A DNA stretch of 64,000 nucleotides from Nitrospira sp. (GCA_020846195.1 JADLEJ010000023.1:62001-126000), one strand, 5' to 3'; shown: positions 8,684 to 17,519, counted from the stretch's first letter. Notes: a model not told the origin generated them from the letters alone. A program made the numbers and translations.

Positions 8684-10021
8684 CTAGAGTGCGAACAGAA
8701 GGTAAAGGTCGTTCACATTGGTTCCGGTGGGCCCCGTGACAATGTGGCTATTCAGGGCTTGAAGGGCGGGGTAGGTATTGTGCCGCGAGAGCGCGCGGCG
8801 AACATCGATGCCGTTCCGTCTGGCCTGATCGAGCGTAGAACCGGATACCACGGCGCCAGCCGCATCTGTCGGACCGTCAGTGCCGTCAGTGCCGATTGCG
8901 GCCACCCAGGTTTTGCGCAGCCCATCGAGTTCACAAGCCGCCGCCGCCGCGAACTCCTGCGCGCGGCCACCCTTGCCATTTCCGGTGACGATGACGGTGG
9001 GTTCTCCACCGGCCACCAGGCAATAGGGCCGTCGAACCGGGCCTTTCGTTTCGGAGAAGCGGCGCGCCAGCGACGCGAACGCCATTCCGGCTTTGGAAGC
9101 CTCGCCCAGGATGGGCGTCGAAAACAGAACCGTCCGCAATCCCGCGCGCCTGGCGGCTTGCGCGGCCGCATCGAGAGACAGCTCGTTATTTCCGATAATC
9201 TCATGCTGCACTTTCCGAAATCGGACCGCCCCTGGCTTCGGCGTGTCACTGACAGCGCCGCGCTCCCCGCGCTGAAGATGCCGGCGGATCGACGCGGGCG
9301 CCTTCGTCCAGATGCGTCTCCGCTTCATGATCGCAATCGCATCGCGATAGGTCGACGGGTCGGGAGTCGTTGGACCAGAGCCGATAGCCGTCAATTCATT
9401 GCCGATCACATCGGAGAGAATCAAGGTCACAACCCGCGCGCGGGTCGCTTCGGCAAGACGCCCGCCTTTGACCATCGAGAGGTGCTTTCTGACAATATTG
9501 ATTTCCTGAATGGCCGCGCCGCTTCTCAGGAGCAGTTGCGTCAGTTTCTGCTTGTCGGCAAGGCTCACGCCATCGACCGGAGCAGGGATCAAACTGGAGG
9601 CCCCGCCCGAGAGCAGCACAATAAGCAAGTCGCGAGGCCCCAGCTCGGCTACGCGGGCGCGCAGTTGCTTGGCGGCTTCTATCCCAGCTCGATCAGGGAC
9701 AGGATGACTTGCTTCGATCACGGTGATGCGTTTGGTAGGAAGGCGATGGCCGGTTTTGACGACGACGAGCCCGCCGTCCAGATAGGCGCCTAAGACTCGT
9801 TCGAGGGCCTGGGCCATTCGCGCCGACGCTTTCCCCGCGCCGACCACGACAATACGCTCGAATGAACGCAGATCGTATGTGCGAGACCCCACTTGCAAGC
9901 GATGGCCGGTTCGATGCACGCGAGCGAGCAGCGCGTGAGCAGGGTCCGCCGCCCGCAACCCCGCGCCGATCACACGGCGGAGAATCGAGCGAGCGGACGA
10001 TGCTGGCAACGAAAGAGCCAT
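8684..10021 (-). CDS. Glycerate 2-kinase (GckA/MOFRL family)
   Basis: About 445 residues with the two-domain glycerate kinase layout: N-terminal DUF4147-type Rossmann part (VVVGAGKASARMAQALE, LIVLLSGGASSLIPAP, LILSDVIGNELTAIGSGPT) and the C-terminal MOFRL part (CLVAGGEPTVIVTGNGKGGRAQEFA, AAIGTDGTDGPTDAAGA). It phosphorylates D-glycerate to 2-phosphoglycerate, feeding lower glycolysis or salvaging photorespiratory-type glycerate. The start at 10021 clears the upstream gene by 5 bases; the longer frame to 10066 would run into it. Confidence 0.9.
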   Translation of the reverse strand: MALSLPASSARSILRRVIGAGLRAADPAHALLARVHRTGHRLQVGSRTYDLRSFERIVVVGAGKASARMAQALERVLGAYLDGGLVVVKTGHRLPTKRITVIEASHPVPDRAGIEAAKQLRARVAELGPRDLLIVLLSGGASSLIPAPVDGVSLADKQKLTQLLLRSGAAIQEINIVRKHLSMVKGGRLAEATRARVVTLILSDVIGNELTAIGSGPTTPDPSTYRDAIAIMKRRRIWTKAPASIRRHLQRGERGAVSDTPKPGAVRFRKVQHEIIGNNELSLDAAAQAARRAGLRTVLFSTPILGEASKAGMAFASLARRFSETKGPVRRPYCLVAGGEPTVIVTGNGKGGRAQEFAAAAACELDGLRKTWVAAIGTDGTDGPTDAAGAVVSGSTLDQARRNGIDVRRALSRHNTYPALQALNSHIVTGPTGTNVNDLYLLFAL

Positions 10022-10026
10022 GTGCG

Positions 10027-11082
10027 TTACGGGGTTTTCGCCTGTTTGAAACAACGGCTCGGGCAAGTTTGCCGCGGAACCCTGATCTGATAGGTGCCTG
10101 GGGGAAGAACGTCCTTCTTGAATTCAGGGTTGAGCATCTTCAGCTCCAGAAAATACGTCCCATACTCCTCGGCAATCGCGGTCAAGGCCCGTTGCGATTC
10201 TTTCACCGTCACCGTGACCGTCTCCGTTTCTAACGGCACGTAGAGATCTTTCTTGCTCAACCCCAAATATTTTTCAGGCTGTGAGTAGATCTCTTTTGCG
10301 GCAATGATCCGGGGCACGTAGCGCATGGTTTCGCGCGGGCCATGCATCTTCCAATAGTCGGTGATCTTCTGCTCCTTGAGCAGCTTGCGTACGCGCTCCT
10401 CGCCGGCATTATAGGACGCCATCGCCAAGAACCAATCGTTCTGCTGAAAGTCTTTCAGATACTTCAGGTACTTGACCGCGGCCTCGGTCGACATTTCAAG
10501 GTTGCGGCGCTCGTCGAGCACTGAATCGCTTTTGAGGCGGTACCGCTTCCCGGTCGACGGAATAAATTGCCAGGGGCCCGACGCTTTAGCCTTGGAATAG
10601 GCGGCCGCAATGCACTTGCTCTCGACCAATAACATGTACTTCAGGTCGTCCGGGAGGCCTGCGTCGGCCAATTGTTTTTCGGCGGGAGGAAAGCACCGTC
10701 CGGTGCGCTTCGCCAGGATAATGCTTTCGCCCTGATCTTCTAGAAATTGATAGAACTCGTATTCGATGCGTTCTCTGACTTGCCAATTATCCAACGGAAC
10801 CGGAACCCCTCCAAATGTCAGCTTATCGGGCAATTTGAACGAGCTGAGAAAATGCCGCTCCCCTTCCCGTTTAATTTCAGGGAGAATGACCAGTCGATCC
10901 TCTGGCTCGGCTTGATTATCCAATGGTTCGGGAAGGATGAGGTCGCGAAATCCTGATTCCGATTTTGCCGCATCCTTGCCTTCAAAATGCCCTTGGACCG
11001 GCTCTGCCAAGGCCGGGCTTGCGCCCCAGCTGAGAAAACCTGCCAAAATCCAATATCCGATTCGCATACCAGGCTCTGCCAT
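10027..11082 (-). CDS. Lytic murein transglycosylase, MltD-like
   Basis: 351 residues with an N-terminal signal peptide (MRIGYWILAGFLSWGASPALA after five leading residues). The SLT/GH23 domain lies at about 130-290, with the catalytic Glu in YMLLVESKC, SGPWQFIPSTGK, and ASYNAGEERV. A C-terminal stretch VTVTVKESQRALTAIAEEYG...LNPEFKKDVLPPG resembles a LysM peptidoglycan-binding fold. It cleaves glycan strands in the periplasm. GAGGAG lies 8 bases before the ATG at 11082 and decides the start. Confidence 0.85.
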   Translation of the reverse strand: MAEPGMRIGYWILAGFLSWGASPALAEPVQGHFEGKDAAKSESGFRDLILPEPLDNQAEPEDRLVILPEIKREGERHFLSSFKLPDKLTFGGVPVPLDNWQVRERIEYEFYQFLEDQGESIILAKRTGRCFPPAEKQLADAGLPDDLKYMLLVESKCIAAAYSKAKASGPWQFIPSTGKRYRLKSDSVLDERRNLEMSTEAAVKYLKYLKDFQQNDWFLAMASYNAGEERVRKLLKEQKITDYWKMHGPRETMRYVPRIIAAKEIYSQPEKYLGLSKKDLYVPLETETVTVTVKESQRALTAIAEEYGTYFLELKMLNPEFKKDVLPPGTYQIRVPRQTCPSRCFKQAKTP

Positions 11083-11159
11083 CCGCGATACTCCTCTATT
11101 TATTCTTGGAAGAATGCACGTGACCGTGGCCATGCTAGCAGCAAGGTGCCACCCCGGCA

Positions 11160-11185
11160 AGCATGAATGGCTTCCCATTCATGCT
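11160..11185. other. Perfect 11-bp inverted repeat in the mltD-udg divergent region
   Basis: AGCATGAATGG, a CTTC loop, then CCATTCATGCT: an uninterrupted 11-bp stem with a tetraloop. It lies 15 bases upstream of the glycosylase start, inside its leader or promoter. There is no T-run, so it is not an obvious terminator; it could be an operator or a leader hairpin. Confidence 0.5.
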
Positions 11186-11199
11186 ACAGTACCCCAGTC

Positions 11200-11898
11200 A
11201 TGCGCTCACTGACCATACTGAATCGCGCGATCACCGATTGCACGGCTTGTCCGCGCCTGGTGACCTACCGAAGCGCTGTGGCCCAAATCAAACGTCGGCA
11301 GTATCGGGACTGGACGTACTGGGGAAAACCGATTCCTGGATTCGGCGATCCAGAAGCGGAGCTGTATGTGCTCGGACTCGCACCGGCGGCCCATGGCGGC
11401 AATCGAACAGGACGCGTCTTCACCGGCGACCGCAGTGGAGACTGGCTATATGAAGCCCTGCATCGCTTCGGATTCGCCAACCAGGCCACCGCCACTCACC
11501 GAAACGACGGATTAGCGCTGGCGAACTGTTACATCGGCGCGACCGTCCGCTGCGCTCCGCCTGGGAATAAGCCCTTGCCCAGTGAATTTGAGCAATGCAG
11601 CGGATTTTTGCGTGATGAAATGCGCCTGCTCACGCGCAAACGCGTTGTCATTACGCTTGGGAAGATTGCCTTCGATCACTATCTGAAGACGCACAAAGCC
11701 GAGGGGCACACCGTCCCCTCGCCGATGCCTAAGTTTGGCCACGGCGTTGCGTACCGCCTGCCGTGGGGAGACCTCCTGCTCGGCTCCTATCACCCCAGTC
11801 AGCAAAACACGTTTACCGGAAAGCTGACCCGCCCGATGTTCCATGCGGTGTTCGCGCACGCGCGCCGCGAACTCAACGGTCCACGCGCGCGCCTCTAG
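11200..11898 (+). CDS. Uracil-DNA glycosylase, family 5 (UDGb-like)
   Basis: Removes uracil and other deaminated bases from DNA. The motif GLAPAAHGGNRTGRVFTGD (about 59-77) is the family 5 active-site motif, lacking the polar residue used by families 1 and 4. SYHPSQQNTFTGKL near the C terminus is motif B. Four cysteines (C14 and C17 in DCTACPRL, then C118 and C133) fit the iron-sulfur cluster of this family. The start at 11200 gives the usual N terminus; no strong ribosome site is visible and a hairpin sits just upstream. Confidence 0.88.
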   Translation: MRSLTILNRAITDCTACPRLVTYRSAVAQIKRRQYRDWTYWGKPIPGFGDPEAELYVLGLAPAAHGGNRTGRVFTGDRSGDWLYEALHRFGFANQATATHRNDGLALANCYIGATVRCAPPGNKPLPSEFEQCSGFLRDEMRLLTRKRVVITLGKIAFDHYLKTHKAEGHTVPSPMPKFGHGVAYRLPWGDLLLGSYHPSQQNTFTGKLTRPMFHAVFAHARRELNGPRARL

Positions 11899-11906
11899 CC
11901 TCCGAG

Positions 11907-12554
11907 CTATTTCTTCCCCTGGGCATCCCAGTCGGCCAAAAACTTCTTCAGCCCGATATCGGTAAGAGGGTGCTTGATCATCTGTTGATAGATGCTGAAC
12001 GGCATCGTGCAGATATGACCGCCGGCCAGCGCCGCTTCCACGACATGCTGCGGATGGCGCACACTCGCCACCAAGACGAATGTCTTGTAGTCGTAATTCT
12101 TATAGATGGTCAGAATTTGACGAATCAGTTCCATGCCATTGGAACTGATATCGTCGAGACGCCCAATGAAAGGCGACACGCACCAGGCTCCGGCTTTCGC
12201 CGCGAGCAACGCTTGGGTGGGAGAGAAACACAGTGTGACGTTCACCTTGATGCCCTCAGCGGCCATGCGCTTGGTCGCCTTCAAGCCTTCCGCAATGAGC
12301 GGAACCTTAACCACGATATTCTTGTGGATCTTGGCCAGCTCTTTTCCTTCCTTCACCATGGCATCCGCTTCGACGCTGACGACTTCCGCGCTGACTGGGC
12401 CGTCGACAATGTTGCAGATATCGACCAGCATTTCCTTGAAACTGCGGCCTTCTTTCACCACCAGCGAGGGATTAGTCGTAACCCCGTCGAGCAGCCCAAG
12501 ATTGGCCGCTTCCTGAATTTCTTTCACATTCGCCGTATCGAGATAGAATTTCAT
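11907..12554 (-). CDS. tal: Transaldolase, small (FSA/TalC-like) type
   Basis: 215 residues, the compact single-barrel transaldolase/fructose-6-phosphate aldolase form. [22 protein letters not shown], the Schiff-base lysine in VVKVPL (K83), [19 protein letters not shown] and [10 protein letters not shown] are diagnostic. It interconverts sugar phosphates in the non-oxidative pentose phosphate pathway. It converges on the glycosylase gene with an 8-base gap. Confidence 0.93.
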   Translation of the reverse strand: MKFYLDTANVKEIQEAANLGLLDGVTTNPSLVVKEGRSFKEMLVDICNIVDGPVSAEVVSVEADAMVKEGKELAKIHKNIVVKVPLIAEGLKATKRMAAEGIKVNVTLCFSPTQALLAAKAGAWCVSPFIGRLDDISSNGMELIRQILTIYKNYDYKTFVLVASVRHPQHVVEAALAGGHICTMPFSIYQQMIKHPLTDIGLKKFLADWDAQGKK

Positions 12555-12649
12555 GGGAGCATCCTTTCATTAGCGAAATGGCATCTGCGCATACTCTGTG
12601 TCGGATATTTTAGGTGGAACTCAAGCAAGGTGCAACGCAACCTCGTGGT

Positions 12650-12678
12650 TTGACAGCTCTCTGGACGAGAGTTAGAAT
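12650..12678 (+). promoter_or_regulatory. Sigma-70-type promoter of the BamE-like lipoprotein gene
   Basis: TTGACA at 12650-12655, a 17-base spacer and TAGAAT at 12673-12678: a full -35 and five of six -10 bases. The spacer contains CTCTC-TGGAC-GAGAG, an inverted repeat that could be a repressor site. It lies 62 bases upstream of the ATG at 12740. Confidence 0.6.
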
Positions 12679-12739
12679 TTGCGCGTCAACCGAGCCGCGC
12701 ATCCCCCGTTGTTTTCTGCATCCGAGGAGGAACTTGCTC

Positions 12740-13051
12740 ATGCGTCTCTCTGCTATCCTTTTAATCGGCTGCTTGGCTCTGACCGCCTGCAGCTCGAGCA
12801 ATCCCTACCTTGAGGCCTCGCTCAAACCGGCCGAGCTCCAAGGAAAAGACAAAACCTGGTTTGAGAAAAACTGGGGTGCGCCTGACGGAAAAGCTTCGCG
12901 TTTCTTCGGTGGCGAAACCTGGACGTACTACCGCATCGCCGGCGGAAAATCTGGCCTTCCCCTCTTTAATTTCTCACCGAACCAATGTCAGATCCTGCTG
13001 AAATTCGACAAGGAAGAAAAACTGTCTGATTACAGCTACTCAGGCTGCTAG
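12740..13051 (+). CDS. Small lipoprotein with BamE/SmpA-like features
   Basis: 103 residues. Type II signal peptide MRLSAILLIGCLALTAC with lipobox LTAC, so probably outer-membrane anchored. The mature part (WFEKNWGAPDGKASRFFGGETWTYY...LLKFDKEEKLSDYSY) resembles the BamE/SmpA fold pattern of a lGxPd turn followed by a WxY strand; this is a weak, by-eye resemblance. GAGGAGG precedes the ATG at 12740 and excludes longer starts. Its stop shares the palindromic CTAG with the convergent YHS gene. Confidence 0.7.
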   Translation: MRLSAILLIGCLALTACSSSNPYLEASLKPAELQGKDKTWFEKNWGAPDGKASRFFGGETWTYYRIAGGKSGLPLFNFSPNQCQILLKFDKEEKLSDYSYSGC

Positions 13052-13299
13052 TTCGGTGGCTGCTCCTGAAACTTCGCCGCGCATTCCTGGCTGCAAAAAT
13101 AAGTGGAGGCCTCTCCACCCTGCTTGACGATGGCATTTTTTCTCGGGACAAACACGCCGCAAACCGGATCTTGGACCATCTGATCTCCATCCAATGACGG
13201 ACCTGGCGATCTACCGGCCAGCTTGGAATTCCGATAGATGCTCTTCAAGAGCACAAAGAACACGATCAGCAATCCAAAAATCAGAAATAATCTATACAT
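13048..13299 (-). CDS. Membrane-anchored YHS/TRASH-type small protein
   Basis: 83 residues: an N-terminal membrane segment (LFLIFGLLIVFFVLL) followed by VQDPVCGVFVPRKNAI and YFCSQECAAKF, the Cys pattern of YHS/TRASH metal-binding domains. These modules often bind copper or other soft metals; the partner here is unknown. The start at 13299 follows a GAGGG site; the upstream GTG start adds nine residues without support. Confidence 0.75.
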   Translation of the reverse strand: MYRLFLIFGLLIVFFVLLKSIYRNSKLAGRSPGPSLDGDQMVQDPVCGVFVPRKNAIVKQGGEASTYFCSQECAAKFQEQPPN

Positions 13300-13500
13300 A
13301 GTGTGCCCTCGACAAGCCGACCACAATCCTATGGAAGCGCCTTAGAGCTGTCAAGGATGAGCACCCTGTCATGCATGATGCCAGCAGTACAGAAATGGCC
13401 AAATGGCCTAGTGCGACACCAGCCAAAAGGGACTCTTGCCCCCTCCATCCAGTACTTCAGAAGGATATGCATCCATTTTTACAAATGTTACAGTGCGCCC

Positions 13501-13653
13501 ATGAAGACATGCGATAAATGCCGCGGTTCAATGTTGCCAGAGCGGGCGGTGGATTTGGACGCAGGACTTGCGATCACAGTGTTTGCGTGCTTAAACTGTG
13601 GTCGGAGAAAAGCAGCGGACCAAGAACCACGGCCCATCACGGCAAGACATTGA
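13501..13653 (+). CDS. Tiny zinc-ribbon protein
   Basis: 50 residues, MKTCDKCRGSML then TVFACLNCGRRK: two CxxC pairs about 27 residues apart, as in a single zinc ribbon. The pattern CxxCxGxM...ACLNCG is shared with the protein at 44028-44216, suggesting a small family. First of three closely packed small genes (13501-14018). Function unknown. Confidence 0.6.
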   Translation: MKTCDKCRGSMLPERAVDLDAGLAITVFACLNCGRRKAADQEPRPITARH

Positions 13654-13659
13654 CCGTCT

Positions 13660-13863
13660 ATGGCAGAACCAAAACCACTCACCTACGATGAGCAGAAAGC
13701 TGCCGAGGCAGCTTTCGTAGGAGCGCCTTCGAATCCAAACTGGACCGAGGCGGCTCAGTTGCTCTACGTCAGGCTTTCAGCGACCGTCCAGGCTCGCTCG
13801 AAAGAAATGATCGGCGCGTCAATTGGATCCGCGCTTCACGACGAAGACACCTCTCGTCGATGA
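13660..13863 (+). CDS. Small hypothetical protein
   Basis: 67 residues, soluble and rich in Ala and Glu (MAEPKPLTYDEQKAAEAAF...). It starts 6 bases after the stop of the upstream zinc-ribbon gene and its stop overlaps the next start (ATGA), so it looks cotranslated with both. No known motif is recognised. Confidence 0.55.
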   Translation: MAEPKPLTYDEQKAAEAAFVGAPSNPNWTEAAQLLYVRLSATVQARSKEMIGASIGSALHDEDTSRR

Positions 13864-14018
13864 AACCCGCGGTGACGAAGTTGGCGTCCATCCCACGGAC
13901 TGCCGTCCTGTGCTGTCCTTCCTGCTATCGCATGATCAGTTATACCAGCGATCAACTCGTCATTCGCTGCGATGCCTGCAACCACAGCCTCCCGCAATCC
14001 TCCCTTTCGTCGAACTAG
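13860..14018 (+). CDS. Tiny zinc-ribbon protein, coupled to upstream gene
   Basis: 52 residues: VLCCPSCYRMISYTSDQLVI followed by RCDACNH, two CxxC pairs 15 residues apart, as in a rubredoxin-like or zinc-ribbon knuckle. The ATG overlaps the stop of the gene at 13660-13863. Coupling plus the double CxxC supports it as real despite its size. Confidence 0.55.
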   Translation: MKPAVTKLASIPRTAVLCCPSCYRMISYTSDQLVIRCDACNHSLPQSSLSSN

Positions 14019-14177
14019 TTCGGACTTCCCCGGCGCAAATTGCAGATCTCTGCTAAGACCCTCTATCCTCCGATGACATGGCACCGCCCGTGCCGTTCAT
14101 CCGGACCAAGCTGCGCAGGAATAAAACCGCGATACGGTAGAGAAGGAGGCCGATACCGGCACGGACTCAGGGCTGAG

Positions 14178-14981
14178 TCACTTCAGGCCTAACACATCCA
14201 TCATGTCATAGAGGCCCGGCGGCTGGCGCACCACCCAGCGTGCCGCGCGCAACGCGCCACCCGCAAAGGTATCGCGGCTGCTGGCGCGGTGCGTCACCTC
14301 GATGCGCTCGCCCATCCCGCCGAAGAGAATGGTGTGATCCCCAACGATATCGCCGGCCCGGATGGTTTGAATGCCAATCTCCTGTTTCTGCCGCTCTCCG
14401 ATCAGGCCTTTTCTGGAATAGACGCCGACCTGGTCCAAATCGCGATTGACGGCCTGCGCGAGGACTTCGGCAATCTTCAGAGCCGTACCGCTCGGGGCGT
14501 CTTTCTTCAGACGGTGATGCGCCTCGATCACTTCAATATCGTAGTCGTCGCCCAAAGTCCTGGCCATTTCCCCAATGACTTTGTAAATCAAATTGACGCC
14601 CACGCTCATATTGGGAGACAACACGCAGGGCACCTGTTTCGCCAATCCTTTGATCTCTTCAAGTTGCGACGGATTCAGCCCCGTCGTGCCGATCACCATC
14701 GCCCGGCGATGCTGGGCGACGATACGAAAATGCTCGAGCGTCGCCTCGGGAGCGGAAAAATCTATGACGACTTCGCCGCGCGCCATCAATGTGGCCAGAT
14801 CATCGGTAATCGCCACGCCAGCGCGCCCGGTCCCGGAAATCTCGCCGGCATCATCGCCGATGGCAGGATGCCCACTCCCCTCAAGCGCCCCAGCCAGCGT
14901 CAGCGCCGTCGAATCCCGCACCAGCGCGACCAACCGGCAACCCATGCGCCCCGCCGCACCCGCCACCACAACTTTAACCAT
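14178..14981 (-). CDS. dapB: 4-hydroxy-tetrahydrodipicolinate reductase
   Basis: Reduces the DapA product with NAD(P)H in lysine and diaminopimelate synthesis. 267 residues; N-terminal nucleotide-binding VVAGAAGRMGCRLV, GTTGLNPSQ, and the signature EVIEAHHRLKKDAPSGTALK with the catalytic His-His-Arg-Leu-Lys. Last gene of the leftward argD-to-dapB block, 29 bases after dapA. Confidence 0.96.
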   Translation of the reverse strand: MVKVVVAGAAGRMGCRLVALVRDSTALTLAGALEGSGHPAIGDDAGEISGTGRAGVAITDDLATLMARGEVVIDFSAPEATLEHFRIVAQHRRAMVIGTTGLNPSQLEEIKGLAKQVPCVLSPNMSVGVNLIYKVIGEMARTLGDDYDIEVIEAHHRLKKDAPSGTALKIAEVLAQAVNRDLDQVGVYSRKGLIGERQKQEIGIQTIRAGDIVGDHTILFGGMGERIEVTHRASSRDTFAGGALRAARWVVRQPPGLYDMMDVLGLK

Positions 14982-15010
14982 GACCTCGTCTCATCTTTCT
15001 CCCGAACGCG

Positions 15011-15883
15011 CTATATAAAGCGGGCCTCTTTCATCGCCTGCATCAACTTGTCTCGATTCTCTTTCCCCATCGGGCAAAGCGGCAAACGAAGCTCGGGGTC
15101 AATTTTCCCCATCATGCCCAGCGCTTCTTTCACGGGAATCGGATTCGTTTCATAAAACAACGCGGCAAACAAAGGAGACAGCTGAAAGTGGATGCGCCGC
15201 GCTTCCTCAAGATTTCCCGCCGTAAACGCCTTGACCATGTTCGCCATTTCGGTCGGCGCGATATTAGCCGTGACTGTAATCACCCCTTTGCCGCCGACCG
15301 CCATCATCGGCAAGGTCATCGCATCGTCGCCGGCAAGCACCGCAAGACGATCCCCGCAGGCCTGCACAATATCCGAGGCCTGCTGAATCACCCCGCTGCC
15401 CTCTTTCACTCCGACAATATTTTGAATTGAGGCCAGTCTGGTGATCGTCGACGGGAGCATATTCACACCGGTTCGCCCCGGTATGTTGTACAGCACCAGC
15501 GGCAAATCGACGGCCTCAGCGATCGCCTTATAATGGCGGTACAAGCCTTCCTGGGTCGGCTTGTTATAGTAGGGCGTAATGAGGAGCGCGGCATCGGCCC
15601 CAGCCTCTTTGGCATGCCTCGTCAGAGAAATCGCTTCATCCGTGCTGTTGGAGCCGGTCCCCGCCGTGACCGGAACTCGGCGGCGAACCACTTCGACCGT
15701 CAGCTCAATCACACGGTTGTGCTCCTCGTGCGACAAGGTGGCGGATTCTCCGGTCGTGCCGCATGGGACAATCCCGTTCGTCCCCTGAGCGATCTGCCAT
15801 TCAATGAGATCGCCCAGCGCCCGCTCGTCGACTTTGCCCTTCCGAAAGGGCGTCACGATTGCGACATGTGAACCGGTAAACAT
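15011..15883 (-). CDS. dapA: 4-hydroxy-tetrahydrodipicolinate synthase
   Basis: Condenses pyruvate with aspartate semialdehyde. 290 residues, TIM barrel with GTTGESATLSHEEH near 43, YYNKPTQEGLYRHY, VLYNIPGRTG and the Schiff-base lysine in VGVKEGSG. Between lysA and dapB in one leftward run; lysA ends 60 bases upstream. Confidence 0.97.
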   Translation of the reverse strand: MFTGSHVAIVTPFRKGKVDERALGDLIEWQIAQGTNGIVPCGTTGESATLSHEEHNRVIELTVEVVRRRVPVTAGTGSNSTDEAISLTRHAKEAGADAALLITPYYNKPTQEGLYRHYKAIAEAVDLPLVLYNIPGRTGVNMLPSTITRLASIQNIVGVKEGSGVIQQASDIVQACGDRLAVLAGDDAMTLPMMAVGGKGVITVTANIAPTEMANMVKAFTAGNLEEARRIHFQLSPLFAALFYETNPIPVKEALGMMGKIDPELRLPLCPMGKENRDKLMQAMKEARFI

Positions 15884-15943
15884 AGCGACTCCTTCTCAAC
15901 ACAGGCTCAACGCACGAAAACCTCTGGACGCGCCGCTCCGGCG

Positions 15944-17206
15944 CTAGGCCAAGAACGCCGGTATCTTTTCGCCCTTCACCAAATCCTCGTAGGTTTCGCG
16001 CTCGCGGATGACGTGGATCTCGCCATCCTTTACCAGCACCTCCGGGACGCGGGGACGGGAATTATAGTTCGAGGCCATCACGAATCCATAGGCCCCGGCG
16101 CTCATGACCGCCATCAATTCACCCGGCTTCACCGCAGCCAGCAAACGATCCTTGGCGAGAAAATCTCCCGACTCGCACACGGGGCCAACAATATCCACCT
16201 GCTGCTTGGCCCGGCGGCCAGCCTCTTCATTGACCGGCTTGATTTCATGGTAGGCGCCATACAGGCTGGGGCGGATGAGATCGTTCATCGCCGCATCGAC
16301 GATGACGAAGCTCTTGGCCTCGCCTTCTTTCAAATACAACGCCTTGGTCACCAGGATGCCGGCATTCCCAACGATCACACGCCCCGGCTCCATCACGAGT
16401 GTCAGGCCAAGATTGGCAATGATCGGTGAAATCGCGTCCGACAAATCTTGCGGCAGCGGAGGCTTTTCCTCTGAATAGGTGATTCCCAGCCCCCCGCCGA
16501 TATTCAGATAGCGAATATCGATGCCTTGCGATTTCAGTGTGCCGATGAGCCCGACGACTTTCTTCAACGAATCCACGAACGGCGTCACCTCGGTAAGCTG
16601 AGACCCGATATGAGCATGGACGCCGACCACGTCGATATGACTTAGCGACGCCGCCATTTTGTACTCTTCCAGCGCGCGGTCCGCGGCAATCCCGAACTTG
16701 CTCTTCTTCATCCCCGTCGAAATGTAGGGATGCGTTTTGGGATCGACATCCGGATTGATCCGCAACGCGATCCTGGCCCTCTTGCCAATGGACGCGGCCA
16801 CGTCGTTGATCGCGCGGATCTCCGCCGAGGATTCGACGTTGAACATGAGGATGCCGGCCTTCAACGCCTCGGAAATTTCCCCGGCGTCTTTCCCCACTCC
16901 GGCAAAGACAATCTTATCCGGCGGCACCCCCGCTTGGAGCGCGCGGAACAATTCACCGCCCGACACAATATCGACCCCGCTGCCTTCCTTGGCCATCACT
17001 CTCAAGATAGCCAGGTTCGAATTGGCCTTCATGGCAAAGGCCACGACATGCGGGATGTTCTTAAACGCTTTGTCGTACGCATGGAAGTGCCGGATCAGCG
17101 TCGCGTGACTGTAGATGTAGCACGGAGTCCCTACTTCTTTGGCAATGCGGCTGACCGGAACCTGCTCGCAGTAGAGTTCGCCTTGGCGATATTCAAAATT
17201 GTGCAT
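15944..17206 (-). CDS. lysA: Diaminopimelate decarboxylase
   Basis: Last step of lysine synthesis. 420 residues, alanine-racemase-type PLP barrel: the PLP lysine is in VAFAMKANSNLAILR (about 60), followed by GVDIVSGGEL, HAHIGSQLTE, GGGLGITY, EPGRVIVGNAG and the catalytic Cys region GPVCESGDFLA. Length and order are canonical. Preceded by a small LptM-like lipoprotein gene, a neighbour also seen near lysA/dapF in proteobacteria. Confidence 0.96.
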   Translation of the reverse strand: MHNFEYRQGELYCEQVPVSRIAKEVGTPCYIYSHATLIRHFHAYDKAFKNIPHVVAFAMKANSNLAILRVMAKEGSGVDIVSGGELFRALQAGVPPDKIVFAGVGKDAGEISEALKAGILMFNVESSAEIRAINDVAASIGKRARIALRINPDVDPKTHPYISTGMKKSKFGIAADRALEEYKMAASLSHIDVVGVHAHIGSQLTEVTPFVDSLKKVVGLIGTLKSQGIDIRYLNIGGGLGITYSEEKPPLPQDLSDAISPIIANLGLTLVMEPGRVIVGNAGILVTKALYLKEGEAKSFVIVDAAMNDLIRPSLYGAYHEIKPVNEEAGRRAKQQVDIVGPVCESGDFLAKDRLLAAVKPGELMAVMSAGAYGFVMASNYNSRPRVPEVLVKDGEIHVIRERETYEDLVKGEKIPAFLA

Positions 17207-17252
17207 CGAGATAATCCTCGTTCAATAATATATGCCGGGCTGTCGGCGCCCG

Positions 17253-17519
17253 CTATCTGGTTCCGACCGGTCGTAACGGCGGCAATTCTTCGTCTTGCCC
17301 TTTCGGCTCCATCGGCTCTATTGGAACCGGCCCCTCCGAAAGATTGCCCGCCGACTGCACCGTGCCGGACTTCTCTAACTGCATCTTCTGTCTAGTGATC
17401 GTCGCATTGACACCCACCCTCTCCGGAGCGATCGGGGGGCCCACGACGCCGCAGGCTGCCACACTAGTTACGACCATCAGACTCGCCCCGAGCAACCCAC
17501 TGCAACCCGCCGGCTTCAT
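17253..17519 (-). CDS. Small lipoprotein, LptM (YifL)-like
   Basis: 88 residues with signal MKPAGCSGLLGASLMVVTSVAAC; the predicted lipidated Cys is followed by GVVGPPIAPERVG, close to the CGxKGPLxxP pattern of LptM/YifL small lipoproteins that help mature the LPS translocon. The rest is proline-rich and low in complexity. The ATG at 17519 overlaps the argH stop (TGA), so it is coupled to argH and lies directly before lysA. LptM is also beside lysA/dapF in other bacteria, which supports the assignment. Confidence 0.65.
   Translation of the reverse strand: MKPAGCSGLLGASLMVVTSVAACGVVGPPIAPERVGVNATITRQKMQLEKSGTVQSAGNLSEGPVPIEPMEPKGQDEELPPLRPVGTR

Noticed and set aside
16900..17260. Lysine riboswitch upstream of lysA
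   Set aside because: No conserved riboswitch stem set could be seen; lysA is preceded directly by the coupled lipoprotein gene.
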